DNA of 64,000 nucleotides from Gammaproteobacteria bacterium (GTDB lineage: Bacteria > Pseudomonadota > Gammaproteobacteria > Burkholderiales > Burkholderiaceae_B), in contig JAURJT010000045.1 in assembly GCA_030832095.1 (NCBI GenBank), forward strand, positions 21,112 to 85,111, given 5' to 3'. The notes under the pieces were generated by a model. The model did no database searches. It saw nothing but the letters and a program-made list of their open reading frames with translations, and had not been told where the DNA came from. Shown here piece after piece: positions 1 to 8,162 of the stretch. The first letter of the stretch is position 1. The number at the start of each line of letters is the position of its first letter. Position numbers and translations under genes: made by a program.

Positions 1-221
1 GGTTTGGTGTGATGGTGCCCAAGGGAACAGACGCCGCAATCATACAGAGACTGAATAAAGAGTTAACGGTCGTTACAAAAGATCCATCCTTACAGGCTTG
101 GGCAGAGTCCCAGAACGGTGACATGATGAATAGCACGCCAGCAGAGTTTGCTGCCGCAATCAAAGCAGACTTGGCCAAGTGGAAAAAAGTGATTGACCAG
201 ACGGGTGTAGTCGCTGAGTAG
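1..221 (+). CDS. Bug/TctC-type solute-binding protein, C-terminal fragment (5' end outside window)
   Basis: Only the last 70 or so codons are present; the reading frame is open to the first base of the window, so the start lies upstream. The visible part reads WFGVMVPKGT, then a helix-rich tail ending in a lysine/tryptophan segment (LAKWKKVIDQTG). This matches the C-terminus of Bug (Bordetella uptake gene) receptors, where a W-F/Y-G-x-x-x-P stretch precedes two closing helices. The full protein would be a periplasmic receptor that captures small carboxylates for a tripartite tricarboxylate transporter. A TauD-type dioxygenase gene begins 34 bases downstream on the same strand, so the two are probably co-transcribed and the bound solute or a derivative may be its substrate (inference). 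Confidence 0.85.
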   Translation, partial: FGVMVPKGTDAAIIQRLNKELTVVTKDPSLQAWAESQNGDMMNSTPAEFAAAIKADLAKWKKVIDQTGVVAE

Positions 222-255
222 AATAAGTTTTCGTTGTTAACTCTCGGAGCCACGC

Positions 256-1140
256 ATGGCCATCACTCTATATCCTGTGAAAGCAGACTTCATGGCCGAA
301 ATCGGCGACGTAGATCTGAGTCTGCCGTTGTCTGATGAAGACCGTGTTGCGATTAAAGCCGCGTTTTTTAAATATAGTGTGCTAGTGTTTCCAGGCCAAG
401 AATTGACTTCGGCCCAACACATTGCGTTTGCAGAAGTGTTCGGTCCGATGGAACAAAATATCAACACCTATGCCGATGAGGTAAAAAAATACCGAATCGA
501 TACACGCATTGCCGACGTTTCAAATTTAGGTGACGAAAACGAAATCCTTGCGGTGAATAGCCGTAAGCGGATGTCAGGCCTCGCCAATCGTCTATGGCAT
601 ACCGATAGTATTTTTAGACACTTACCAGCCTTGACATCGTTGTTGTACGGGCGTTCGATCGCTCCGGTAGGCGGGCGTACCGAATTTGCAGATATGCGTG
701 CGGCTTACGATGCTTTGCCTGGTGCGACTAAAACTAAACTCGACAAGATGATTGTTGAGCACTCGATTTTTCATTCGCGTGCAAAACTTGGCTTTACTGA
801 CTTTACCGAAAAAGAACGCGCTTCGTTGCCGCCGGCCAAGCAGGTGATGGTGCGCACGATTCCTGAAACAGGGCGACGCAATTTGTATCTTGCCTCGCAT
901 GCGATGAGAGTGATCGGGATGTCTGATGAAGACAGTGAAAAGCTATTTCAAGAGCTCACTGAGCACGCAACACAGCCGCAATTTGTGCTGTCCCATCGTT
1001 GGCGTGTGAATGATTTGGTGATGTGGGATAACCGTTGCACCATGCATCGGGGGACAGATTTTGATGATTGGCGCTGGAAGCGCGATGTGCAGCGCGCGAC
1101 CGTATCTGATATTGGCAATACGGTCGAGCTTTCTGCTTAA
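256..1140 (+). CDS. TauD/TfdA-family Fe(II)/2-oxoglutarate-dependent dioxygenase
   Basis: The 294-residue product has the normal length for the family. It shows the iron-binding facial triad: H115 and D117 in LWHTDSIF, and the distal H264 in CTMHRG, followed by arginines in WRWKRDVQRATV that would hold the 2-oxoglutarate carboxylate. Enzymes of this family hydroxylate a substrate while oxidising 2-oxoglutarate to succinate and CO2; known substrates include taurine and 2,4-D. The overall layout is closer to TfdA than to TauD, but the substrate cannot be read from sequence. It has no signal peptide, so it is cytoplasmic. A CGGAG ribosome site lies just before the ATG. It follows a Bug receptor gene by 34 bases, and its 3' end overlaps the converging cupin gene by four bases. 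Confidence 0.9.
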   Translation: MAITLYPVKADFMAEIGDVDLSLPLSDEDRVAIKAAFFKYSVLVFPGQELTSAQHIAFAEVFGPMEQNINTYADEVKKYRIDTRIADVSNLGDENEILAVNSRKRMSGLANRLWHTDSIFRHLPALTSLLYGRSIAPVGGRTEFADMRAAYDALPGATKTKLDKMIVEHSIFHSRAKLGFTDFTEKERASLPPAKQVMVRTIPETGRRNLYLASHAMRVIGMSDEDSEKLFQELTEHATQPQFVLSHRWRVNDLVMWDNRCTMHRGTDFDDWRWKRDVQRATVSDIGNTVELSA

Positions 1141-1643
1141 CGATGTGTTGATAACGCTTGCGAGGGAGCGCTGGCGTGAATCACGCCCTTGTTCCAGTTG
1201 TCGACGTACTCTTCGATAGAAAGTGCCCAGCCATTGGCCATGTTTTCATCAAAATATTCAAATAACAGGCCGTCGACTGCGGTCATCGATAGCAGGATGG
1301 TTCCTCCGTCTTGGCCGCCGTGTTCGTCATGTGGCAGTGCGTCAGCTGCAGCCAAGGCGTAGTCGCCTTTTTTTCGGTGGATTTTTTTTGTCGTGCCATC
1401 TGGCAGCATCTCGGTTAAAAACTGCTCGCCTTCTAAGACGAGAGTGACCGTAGAGGCAAGGTGGCGATGACGCCGACAGTGCCCACCCTTGCCATAGCGA
1501 AGCAGCATATCGAGGCGTCCGCTCGGCAAATCATAGCCTAGCAGGCTGTACTCAAAATCGATATAAAAAGCTGGATCACTGGTGTCATGCACGTGACGCC
1601 ATTCGACATTTGTCAGATCAAAGCTAGTTGAAATAACCGGCAT
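1137..1643 (-). CDS. Cupin-domain protein
   Basis: A 168-residue single-domain cupin. Motif 1 is visible as HCRRHRHLASTVTLVLEGE, giving candidate metal ligands H59 and H61 within a row of beta strands, and motif 2 as PHDEHGGQDGG with H105 and H108. There is no signal peptide. The layout resembles cytoplasmic ChrR-like or acetylacetone/dihydroxyacetophenone dioxygenase-like cupins, but the reaction is unknown. The gene lies 21 bases after a Bug receptor gene on the same strand, so both probably form one transcript, with the receptor importing an organic acid and the cupin acting on it (inference). A GGAG ribosome site sits seven bases before the ATG. Its last codons overlap the end of the converging dioxygenase gene. 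Confidence 0.75.
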   Translation of the reverse strand: MPVISTSFDLTNVEWRHVHDTSDPAFYIDFEYSLLGYDLPSGRLDMLLRYGKGGHCRRHRHLASTVTLVLEGEQFLTEMLPDGTTKKIHRKKGDYALAAADALPHDEHGGQDGGTILLSMTAVDGLLFEYFDENMANGWALSIEEYVDNWNKGVIHASAPSQALSTHR

Positions 1644-1664
1644 GAGAGGTCTCCGTATTGGCTA

Positions 1665-2630
1665 TTATTCAGGCTGAACGCCCGCATCGCGCAGGATTTT
1701 GACATAGGTTGCCGCTTGCTCTTTGGTGAAGGCGCCAAGTGCTTCGGATGTCGAACCTTGAACTAAAAACTGCTTTTGGTCTAGCTGCTCTTTGATATCG
1801 GGACGATTCAAGACGGCATTCACCGCGGTATTCAAACGCGTAAGCAATTCAGCAGGCAGGTTGGCTGGTGCGTACAAGGCTGCCCATGACTGAACTGAAA
1901 AGCCATTCACTCCTGCTTCGGCAAAAGTCGGTACATCGGGTGCGAGTGCCGAGCGAGTCGGGAGCGTGATCGCAAGCATTTTGAGCTTACCTTCAGCCGC
2001 ATGTACACCAGCGGTGAAAGGGGTTGAAATCATCAGTTGCACGCGATTGGACACCAGATCAATGACAGCCGCTGGTTCACCCTTGTATGGCACATGCAGC
2101 ATCTTCAGATCGCCGGCAAGTGACAAAATTTGAGCGGTTGCCACAATACCTGTGGTGTTGCCAGTGGCATAGGCGAGCTTACCCGGGTTAGCCTTTGCAT
2201 ACGCGATGAGTTCAGCGATGTTGTTAACCGGTAACTGCGCGTTGGCATACAAAAAGAAGGTGTATCGGCCAATCATTGAAATAGGAGTGAAATCGCGGAT
2301 GGGATCATAAGGCGGTTGTTTGCGTAGAGCGGGTACAGCAGCCATTGGGCTATTGGTTGCCACAAGCATCGTGTAGCCATCGGGTGCCGCTTTGACGACT
2401 TCTGTCGCAGCCAGAGCACCATCGGCGCCCGCCTTGTTTTCGACAATCACTTGCTGCCCAAAGCTGGTGCTTAAGCCATTGCCAAGAATGCGTGCGACCG
2501 TGTCAGTTGCTGAGCCTGCCGGAAAAGGCACGACTAAGCGTATGGTTTTATTAGGATACTGAGCGGCAGCGGTCTGAGCGAGCGTTGCCAAGATGAATGA
2601 GGCGATTAGTTTGGTTACAGCATTACGCAT
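1665..2630 (-). CDS. Bug/TctC-type periplasmic solute-binding protein
   Basis: 321 residues, standard for the family. Residues 1-24 form a Sec signal peptide ending TAAAQ. The mature N-terminus carries the family signature YPNKTIRLVVPFPAGSATD, with the aspartate that normally contacts the ligand through water, followed by ENKAGADGALAATEV and APDGYT. Members bind carboxylates in a two-lobed cleft and deliver them to TctAB permeases; none is encoded in this window. A CGGAG ribosome site lies seven bases upstream of the ATG. The cupin gene follows 21 bases downstream on the same strand. The ligand cannot be predicted. Confidence 0.9.
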   Translation of the reverse strand: MRNAVTKLIASFILATLAQTAAAQYPNKTIRLVVPFPAGSATDTVARILGNGLSTSFGQQVIVENKAGADGALAATEVVKAAPDGYTMLVATNSPMAAVPALRKQPPYDPIRDFTPISMIGRYTFFLYANAQLPVNNIAELIAYAKANPGKLAYATGNTTGIVATAQILSLAGDLKMLHVPYKGEPAAVIDLVSNRVQLMISTPFTAGVHAAEGKLKMLAITLPTRSALAPDVPTFAEAGVNGFSVQSWAALYAPANLPAELLTRLNTAVNAVLNRPDIKEQLDQKQFLVQGSTSEALGAFTKEQAATYVKILRDAGVQPE

Positions 2631-2749
2631 TTAGATCTCCGAAGGGTATTTTTTTTGGGTGGGCTCGAGGCATCACGCAATCACTGTTTAGATCGAGCCG
2701 TGCATCCAATTCAGCAAAGTGTAAACCGAGAGTGCGAAAATACAAGGTA

Positions 2750-2778
2750 TTGTTCACTTTGGAACAGGCAGTTATGAT
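2750..2778 (+). promoter_or_regulatory. Possible sigma-70 promoter for the downstream Bug gene
   Basis: TTGTTC (2750-2755) and TATGAT (2773-2778) are separated by exactly 17 bases and lie about 50 bases upstream of the Bug start codon at 2828. The -10 matches consensus at five of six positions and the -35 at four. This is a pattern match only. Confidence 0.4.
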
Positions 2779-2827
2779 TCGCTAGAATTGGTCGGTTTTC
2801 ATATAAAAGAATAAAAAGCAGTTCAGC

Positions 2828-3820
2828 ATGCACTCGGAGACACTTTTGATTACACGCAAGCTAGGTGCCATCGCTTTAGTTGTAGGCCTGTTTGGCGCAC
2901 CGTCTGTCGGATCTGCGACAGACTATCCCTCAGCCAAACCGATCAAAATGGTAGTCGGATTTACTGCTGGAGGGGCAGCCGACAAGCTTGCACGTCCGGT
3001 GGCCGATCGTATGGCAAAATTTTTAGGTCAAACGATCGTGATGGAGTATCGCCCTGGCGTGGCTGGGGGGATTGCTTTAGAGCTCGTTGCGCGTGCGCCA
3101 GCTGATGGCTATACGATTCACCTCACGTCGCAAGGCCCCATGACTTTTGGGCCCTCGTTACGCAAGGCGAACTTTGATCCAGTCAATGATTTCACACCCA
3201 TCGGGATGGTGTCCAGTGGCGGTTCACTGATTGCGGTCTTACCCACGTCACAGGCTAAAGATGTTAAGAGTTTTATCGCCTTAGCAAAAGCAAACCCAAC
3301 GCAGTGGAGCTATGGCACGTCAGGGATCGGAGGATCGGGTCATTTGGCGGCCGAGCAGTTTAAGATTGCAACGGGGTTGCAAATTTCTCATGTGCCCTAC
3401 AAGGGCGGGGCTGGCGCCTTAACCGATTTATTGGGTGGCCATATTCCAGTTTTGTTTTCGTCAATCGGCTCAATCGCCACCAACGTTGAGGCAGGGCAAG
3501 TCACAGCCCTTGCCGTGAGTTCGATTGCCCGTAGTAGTTTGTTTCCGAACGTGCCCACCATTGCTGAAAGTGGCTTTCCGGGGTTTGATTCACCGGTGTG
3601 GTTTGGCGTTGTGGGGCCTGCAGGTCTGCCTGCAGCGATTACAACTAAACTGGTTGCGGCACTCAATGCCGCGATGGACGACCCTGAGGTGCTAAAGGTT
3701 ATTCGACAGGATGGCTACGAGCCGCTAAAAATGACGCCCGAGCAAATGAAGGCAGCCATTCAAAGTGAATTGAAGCAGTGGGCCGATTTGATTAAAAAGA
3801 CTGGGATGAAGGCGGACTGA
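2828..3820 (+). CDS. Bug/TctC-type periplasmic solute-binding protein
   Basis: 330 residues with an N-terminal export signal ending near GSATDYPS and the signature KPIKMVVGFTAGGAADKLARP. The last glycine-rich turn plus aspartate corresponds to the ligand-binding loop. YRPGVAGGIALELVARAPADGYT and VPYKGGAGALTDLLGG are further family hallmarks. The start is uncertain: the ATG at 2828 has little ribosome-site sequence before it, whereas a TTG at 2846 has GGAG seven bases upstream and would give a more compact signal peptide (MITRKLGAIALVVG). It is monocistronic between a divergent Bug gene and a converging SOUL-family gene. The ligand is unknown. Confidence 0.9.
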   Translation: MHSETLLITRKLGAIALVVGLFGAPSVGSATDYPSAKPIKMVVGFTAGGAADKLARPVADRMAKFLGQTIVMEYRPGVAGGIALELVARAPADGYTIHLTSQGPMTFGPSLRKANFDPVNDFTPIGMVSSGGSLIAVLPTSQAKDVKSFIALAKANPTQWSYGTSGIGGSGHLAAEQFKIATGLQISHVPYKGGAGALTDLLGGHIPVLFSSIGSIATNVEAGQVTALAVSSIARSSLFPNVPTIAESGFPGFDSPVWFGVVGPAGLPAAITTKLVAALNAAMDDPEVLKVIRQDGYEPLKMTPEQMKAAIQSELKQWADLIKKTGMKAD

Positions 3821-3895
3821 ACATGTAGTCGCACACCCCGGGGCGAGGTCTATCGTTTCGGTAGGTTCCTGTTGCTGACAGCATTCATGTGCAGT

Positions 3896-4522
3896 TCACT
3901 GGGTGCCGGTGACTTCAAGCATGACCTCGTTGCGTCGTAAAAACCAAAGTGTCCAAGGCGGATCATAGCGGGCCAGCGAAGGCGTGCCGACAGCTGTCAA
4001 CTTTTGCTGAGCGATAAAGGCGCGTAACACATTGGTTTGTTGTTCGACATCGTTGTCGTCGACTAGCCCCGAAAAACGTACGACGGCAAGTCGCTTGGGT
4101 GGTAAAGAGACAAGTCGAACCTTTGGATCATTCGGTGTTGGCAGAGTGTCAAGTGTGTAGCTGGCAGGCATAATGAAACGAATGACCCAGCCCGAAGGGT
4201 CAGGACTTTGCATGACGGGTGCGGTCATGGCGATTTTCTCATTTGGCGATTCGTTTTGAATCACTGGTGCGGTCATGGCAATACTCTGTTTGCGCGTATT
4301 GCCGCCAAAGATGTATCCAGCCAGCAAGCGAAACCCTGCACTGACGGCATCGCTACGCTCGCCGGACACGGTCACCTCGGCAGCGATCAAAGCGGGGTAT
4401 TCTCTGATCTCAAAGGGCGTCTGTTGCAAGATGCTTCGATAAGAGGGTTCTTCAGTCGCCATGGCGATACCGGTTAGCGTTGAGAGCAATAAGAGAGTGC
4501 ACAACAAAAGTTTTTGTATCAT
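3896..4522 (-). CDS. SOUL-family haem-binding protein, exported
   Basis: 208 residues. An N-terminal hydrophobic stretch (residues 1-22, ending GIAMA) looks like a Sec signal peptide. The remainder matches the SOUL/HBP fold: FEIREYPALIAAEVTVSG near the start, a twice-repeated IAMTAPV motif, and a hydrophobic RLAVVRFSG strand. Family members bind haem or other tetrapyrroles; in bacteria their physiological role is poorly defined. The gene is divergent from the next gene, with only about 50 bases between start codons, so the two may share a promoter region. Confidence 0.85.
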   Translation of the reverse strand: MIQKLLLCTLLLLSTLTGIAMATEEPSYRSILQQTPFEIREYPALIAAEVTVSGERSDAVSAGFRLLAGYIFGGNTRKQSIAMTAPVIQNESPNEKIAMTAPVMQSPDPSGWVIRFIMPASYTLDTLPTPNDPKVRLVSLPPKRLAVVRFSGLVDDNDVEQQTNVLRAFIAQQKLTAVGTPSLARYDPPWTLWFLRRNEVMLEVTGTQ

Positions 4523-4575
4523 GATGTCGATTAAGAAGTGAAGGACACGTGCATAGTCTAACTGCTAAGGGCACC

Positions 4576-5220
4576 ATGCAGTCTCTCAAGAGCAGTCAAT
4601 CGATTGACATAGCGGCTTGGCGCAAGCCTGGCTTAGTGTTTGTCAGTTTGGTATTTGGTTTGGTCGTTTGCCTCAGTACCCCAATGGCCAAGGCGACAGA
4701 GCTTCCGGCTGCAGCGAAGTATTTTTTTGTCAATACCTACCTCATAGATATCGGTCAGGGTTCGCAATTGTCGCAAGTGATGCGCGCCTCGCAAATTGGG
4801 GGATTCGAAACCGCCAACGGAAACTGGGTCAGCTTTAAGGGTTGGTATTCGACCAAGTGGACAGACTCGCGTTTGGCAATGATGACCCAATTGACGCCCT
4901 GGCTTGGTTTAATTTGGGGCGCTAGCACAGGCGAATTCGGCGAAAAATATACGATCGATCCAAGCGTTAAAGTCGGTTTGGTTGTTCGCCATGACTTTGC
5001 TAAGAACTCAAGTTTGTCGTTCAAAGCAACCACTATCCTGGGCGGCAGTTTAAGAGAGAAATCGTGTATCGCAGATTACGGCGAAATCGGTGGGCAACAA
5101 AAAGTGAATTGCCGTTTGGCGGCAACGCCGCTTGCACCCACTGATACCTTGCAGTACCTGTACAACATGAGGCCACTCAATTCTTATTTTCTGTCCCTTC
5201 AGTACTCACTTTCATTTTAG
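4576..5220 (+). CDS. Exported protein of unknown function, possible outer-membrane barrel
   Basis: I do not recognise the family. The product has a long N-terminal hydrophobic segment (GLVFVSLVFGLVVCLS) followed by a likely signal-peptidase site at PMAKA-T. The rest is rich in alternating polar/aromatic strands and ends in an aromatic-rich segment finishing LQYSLSF. A C-terminal phenylalanine after alternating hydrophobics is typical of outer-membrane beta-barrel proteins. Two cysteines late in the chain (CIADYG and VNCRL) could form a disulfide. The ATG at 4576 has AAGGG four bases upstream; a GTG at 4549 is an alternative start nine codons earlier. The secreted serine peptidase gene begins 30 bases downstream and is probably co-transcribed. 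Confidence 0.6.
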   Translation: MQSLKSSQSIDIAAWRKPGLVFVSLVFGLVVCLSTPMAKATELPAAAKYFFVNTYLIDIGQGSQLSQVMRASQIGGFETANGNWVSFKGWYSTKWTDSRLAMMTQLTPWLGLIWGASTGEFGEKYTIDPSVKVGLVVRHDFAKNSSLSFKATTILGGSLREKSCIADYGEIGGQQKVNCRLAATPLAPTDTLQYLYNMRPLNSYFLSLQYSLSF

Positions 5221-5250
5221 AAATTTACCAATCGAGGCTAGACCAGTGCC

Positions 5251-6117
5251 ATGATGATAATGAAACAGACTCTTTCGATGACCGCGCTTAGCCTGTCAAT
5301 GTCAATGTCAGTGTTTGCGATTGCGAACGCGCAACAGGCGTGGATGAGCCCCGAGGTCGGTACGGCTTGGTCACAAGGCTATTTAGGACAGGGCGTTCGA
5401 ATCAATATGATCGATGATTTCGGTTCGACCTGTGAGCGAGCCTTTGCAAGATGCCATGGTGCTTGGACAACTTGGCAGGCACAGTTAGTGGCGCCTCGCG
5501 CCTCGGTGGTCACGCATGAGGCGGTAACGGGAGTCGTTGGGCTAGTCGCCTCGACGTTAAATGTTTTCAACTTGTCTTATAGCTTTTACAGCAGCCTCAC
5601 GTCTTTTCCGACTGAGTTGGCTTTGTTAGGCTATGCACAAAGCGGTAGCGCGGTGATTGTTAAGTCTGCAGGTAACAGCAGTATCCCCGTCGGTGCGGCG
5701 GTGCCATCGGGCGAGTACCGAGGCAGAGTGGATAATCTGGCAGTTAGCCTCGCTGGGCAGCCTTCGGCGATCTTGGTAGGTGCCCTAGCAAAGAACGGCA
5801 CGCCGGCAAACCCCGCGTCAATGGCCAGCTATTCAAATGTCGCAGGTACGAGCCCTGTTGTACAAAGAAATTTTTTGGTTGTTGGTGTAGAAAGCAGTGC
5901 CATGGGAGGGCTAGCCGGGACCTCGTTTGCGGCTCCCATCGTTTCGGGTTATGCCGCAATTGTTGGAAGCAAGTTCACGACGGCCAACGCAACGGCGGTG
6001 GCGAATCAGTTGTTGAACACTGCTCGAACCGATACCGTGACAGGTTATAACGCTGCGATCTATGGGCGCGGTGAGGCTAGCCTCACTCGCGCCTTAGCAC
6101 CAGCAAGCATTCGCTAA
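5251..6117 (+). CDS. Secreted subtilisin-like (S8) serine peptidase, compact form
   Basis: 288 residues with a signal peptide (residues 1-27, ending ANAQQA). A complete catalytic triad can be proposed: D56 in MIDDFGS, H89 in VTHEAVTG, and S225 in AGTSFAAP, with the oxyanion-hole asparagine in KSAGNSS. The order and spacing fit S8 subtilases. It is unusually short: mature sequence starts directly with the catalytic domain, with no room for the usual I9 pro-domain, and the DTG motif is altered to DDFG. It may need no intramolecular chaperone or use a partner. The gene upstream encodes an exported barrel-like protein 30 bases away. The substrate is unknown. Confidence 0.8.
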   Translation: MMIMKQTLSMTALSLSMSMSVFAIANAQQAWMSPEVGTAWSQGYLGQGVRINMIDDFGSTCERAFARCHGAWTTWQAQLVAPRASVVTHEAVTGVVGLVASTLNVFNLSYSFYSSLTSFPTELALLGYAQSGSAVIVKSAGNSSIPVGAAVPSGEYRGRVDNLAVSLAGQPSAILVGALAKNGTPANPASMASYSNVAGTSPVVQRNFLVVGVESSAMGGLAGTSFAAPIVSGYAAIVGSKFTTANATAVANQLLNTARTDTVTGYNAAIYGRGEASLTRALAPASIR

Positions 6118-6129
6118 CAGAGAAACACT

Positions 6130-7341
6130 ATGCAACCACTCAAAGGTATTAAAGTTGTCGATCTTAGCAAGGTGCTGGCTGGGCCACTTTGCGCACAATA
6201 TCTTGGCGAGTTAGGTGCTGAGATCATTAAGATTGAGCCTGTGGGTCAGGGGGATGATACCCGCGGATGGCTACCACAGACGAATGGTCAATCCGCAATC
6301 TTTATGGCAGTCAACCATAACAAACGTAGCCTCGCGCTCGATTTAAAAACCCAAGCGGGTCAAAAAATCTTACACGAGCTTGTGCAAAGCGCAGACGTCG
6401 TTTTGCAAGGTTTTGGTGTTGGTACCGCTGCCAAGCTTAAAGTTGATTATGCGACCTTAAGCGCGATCAATCCAAAGCTGATCTATTGCGAAATTTCAGG
6501 CTATGGGCGTTCAGGGCCACTCGGAGACGAACCCGGCTATGACGTCATGCTGCAGGCGTTTAGCGGCATGATCAGCACAATGGGTGCGCCAGAGGGCGCC
6601 TTTGCTAGGGCAAGTTTTTCGCCAGTTGACATGGGTACCGGCATGTTTGGGCTTAGTGGTGTGCTCGCCGCGCTGCTAGAACGTGGGCGAACCGGCAAGG
6701 GTGTTTACCTTGAGTTGTCTTTGCTTGATACCTCTCTTGGTTTTCTGACTTACATGGCGCAGAGCTACTGGCAAAGCGGAAACGATCCTAAGCCAATGGG
6801 GACGGGTCATCCCTCAATGTGCCCCTATCAAGTCTTTGAAACAGCCGATCAGCCAATCATGCTCGGTGCCGGCAACGATGCGCAATGGCGACGCTTTTGT
6901 TCAGTCGCGGGCTTAGAAGAGCATGTGGATCGCCCAGATCTTGCGACAAATGCGCTGCGCGTCAAAAATATGAGTACCACCGTTGCACTGGTGCAGACAA
7001 AGATGAAAAGTAAGACGCTTGCGCAGTGGCTTGAGTGCTTAAGCAAAAATGGGGTGCCCGCTGCACCCATTCATAAACTGAGCGAAGCCTTGGCGCACCC
7101 CCAGGTGGCTGCTAGAGGGTTGATTGTTCAAACCGAACACCCAACGGTAGGAACGCTACAACAAATTGGGTTGCCGATTAAGTTTCAAGACGAAGATCGC
7201 CGGGCGCTCAGAACGCCGCCCTTGTTAGGCGAGCACTCGCAAGAGGTCTTGTCTGAACTCGGATATTCAGACGAGGCAATTCAAGCTTTACGTAGCACTG
7301 GCGTTATACAGTCAGCCATTGCATTGCCCCTCAGTAAATGA
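6130..7341 (+). CDS. CaiB/BaiF family III CoA-transferase
   Basis: 403 residues, standard length. The N-terminus shows the family pattern VVDLSKVLAGPLCAQYLGELGAEIIKIEP, which builds the CoA-binding interlocked dimer, and the catalytic aspartate is D167 in FSPVDMGTGMFG. The reaction moves CoA from one acyl-CoA, often succinyl- or formyl-CoA, to a carboxylic acid, activating it for breakdown. A crotonase gene follows 34 bases downstream, so the pair probably activates and then hydrates or isomerises the same acid (inference). The substrate cannot be told. It begins 12 bases after the peptidase gene, but a functional link with that gene is unlikely. Confidence 0.92.
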   Translation: MQPLKGIKVVDLSKVLAGPLCAQYLGELGAEIIKIEPVGQGDDTRGWLPQTNGQSAIFMAVNHNKRSLALDLKTQAGQKILHELVQSADVVLQGFGVGTAAKLKVDYATLSAINPKLIYCEISGYGRSGPLGDEPGYDVMLQAFSGMISTMGAPEGAFARASFSPVDMGTGMFGLSGVLAALLERGRTGKGVYLELSLLDTSLGFLTYMAQSYWQSGNDPKPMGTGHPSMCPYQVFETADQPIMLGAGNDAQWRRFCSVAGLEEHVDRPDLATNALRVKNMSTTVALVQTKMKSKTLAQWLECLSKNGVPAAPIHKLSEALAHPQVAARGLIVQTEHPTVGTLQQIGLPIKFQDEDRRALRTPPLLGEHSQEVLSELGYSDEAIQALRSTGVIQSAIALPLSK

Positions 7342-7375
7342 CTCCGACTTTCTTCTAAAACAAAGAATCAAAAAA

Positions 7376-8152
7376 ATGAAATACATCACTTACTCGGTCA
7401 TCGATCAAATCGCAGAGATCAGTCTGAATCACGCGCCGGTAAATGCCTTGAACGTCCCGATGCTTGTTGAGATCGTTACGGCCTTCAAAGCCGCACGCGA
7501 TGACGATCAAGTTCGTGCTGTTATTTTAGCGAGCACCTTGCCCAAACGATTTTGCGCTGGACTTGATCTGGATATTTTGCTCGATGAAACAGGCAAGTCG
7601 GTACGTGAATTTTTAGATCGGCTTTATATCGAACTTGCGGATGTTCAGCATACCTTGGGTAAGCCGTCGATCGCAGCGATTGACGGCGCAGCGCGTGCCG
7701 GAGGGATGACCCTATCGATCTCTTGTAACGTGATCATTGCGAGTCGCTCAGCAACCTTTGGCTACCCAGAAATTGACGTCGGTATGATTCCCGCAATCCA
7801 CTTCATTCATCTGCCCTCAATCATCGGACGACATCGAGCATTTGAGATTCTTTTTAGCGGCCGTGTCTTTGATACGCAAGAGGCCCTTGAACTTGGCTTG
7901 GTGAGTCAAAGCGTTGAGGATGGCACTGCTCTGCAAGCCGCACGTGTCATGGCGAAGATGTTTGCGTCTAAATCGCCTGACGTGATGCGAATGGGACATC
8001 AAGCTTTTATGCGAATCAATGACGTTGGCTACCGTCGCGATATCGGAGCTGTCGTTGATAGGTTTTGCGCCGTCGCAGCAAGCCCAGACGCTAAAGAAGG
8101 AATCAGCGCCTTTATTGAAAAACGGCCACCGAAGTGGCCGTCATCAAACTAA
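7376..8152 (+). CDS. Enoyl-CoA hydratase/isomerase (crotonase) family protein
   Basis: 258 residues counted from the ATG at 7376; an in-frame upstream start at 7319 would overlap the CoA-transferase gene and adds a non-crotonase leader. The oxyanion-hole loops are visible as FCAGLDLDILL and DGAARAGGMTLSISCN. Of the two catalytic glutamates of true hydratases, the first is replaced by threonine (GGMTL) while the second is kept in FGYPEIDVG. This points to an isomerase, hydrolase or lyase branch rather than classical hydratase activity. The gene follows the CoA-transferase closely. Its last codons contain the hairpin of a terminator that serves the converging gene. Confidence 0.85.
   Translation: MKYITYSVIDQIAEISLNHAPVNALNVPMLVEIVTAFKAARDDDQVRAVILASTLPKRFCAGLDLDILLDETGKSVREFLDRLYIELADVQHTLGKPSIAAIDGAARAGGMTLSISCNVIIASRSATFGYPEIDVGMIPAIHFIHLPSIIGRHRAFEILFSGRVFDTQEALELGLVSQSVEDGTALQAARVMAKMFASKSPDVMRMGHQAFMRINDVGYRRDIGAVVDRFCAVAASPDAKEGISAFIEKRPPKWPSSN
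8117..8141 (-). terminator. Rho-independent terminator for the minus-strand ABC binding-protein gene
   Basis: On the minus strand an 8-bp perfect stem (ACGGCCAC / GTGGCCGT, 8141-8122) closes on a TTCG tetraloop and is followed at once by TTTTTC. It lies 22 bases past the stop of the minus-strand gene and inside the last codons of the converging crotonase gene (residues PPKW region). On the plus strand there is no T-tract, so it works in one direction. Confidence 0.75.
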
Positions 8153-8162
8153 GACCTTGATT

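Noticed and set aside
622..900. Minus-strand ORF of 92 codons inside the first dioxygenase gene
   Set aside because: It lies wholly within a well-supported gene, and its product is rich in Arg, His, Cys and Trp with no domain character; it is a shadow frame.
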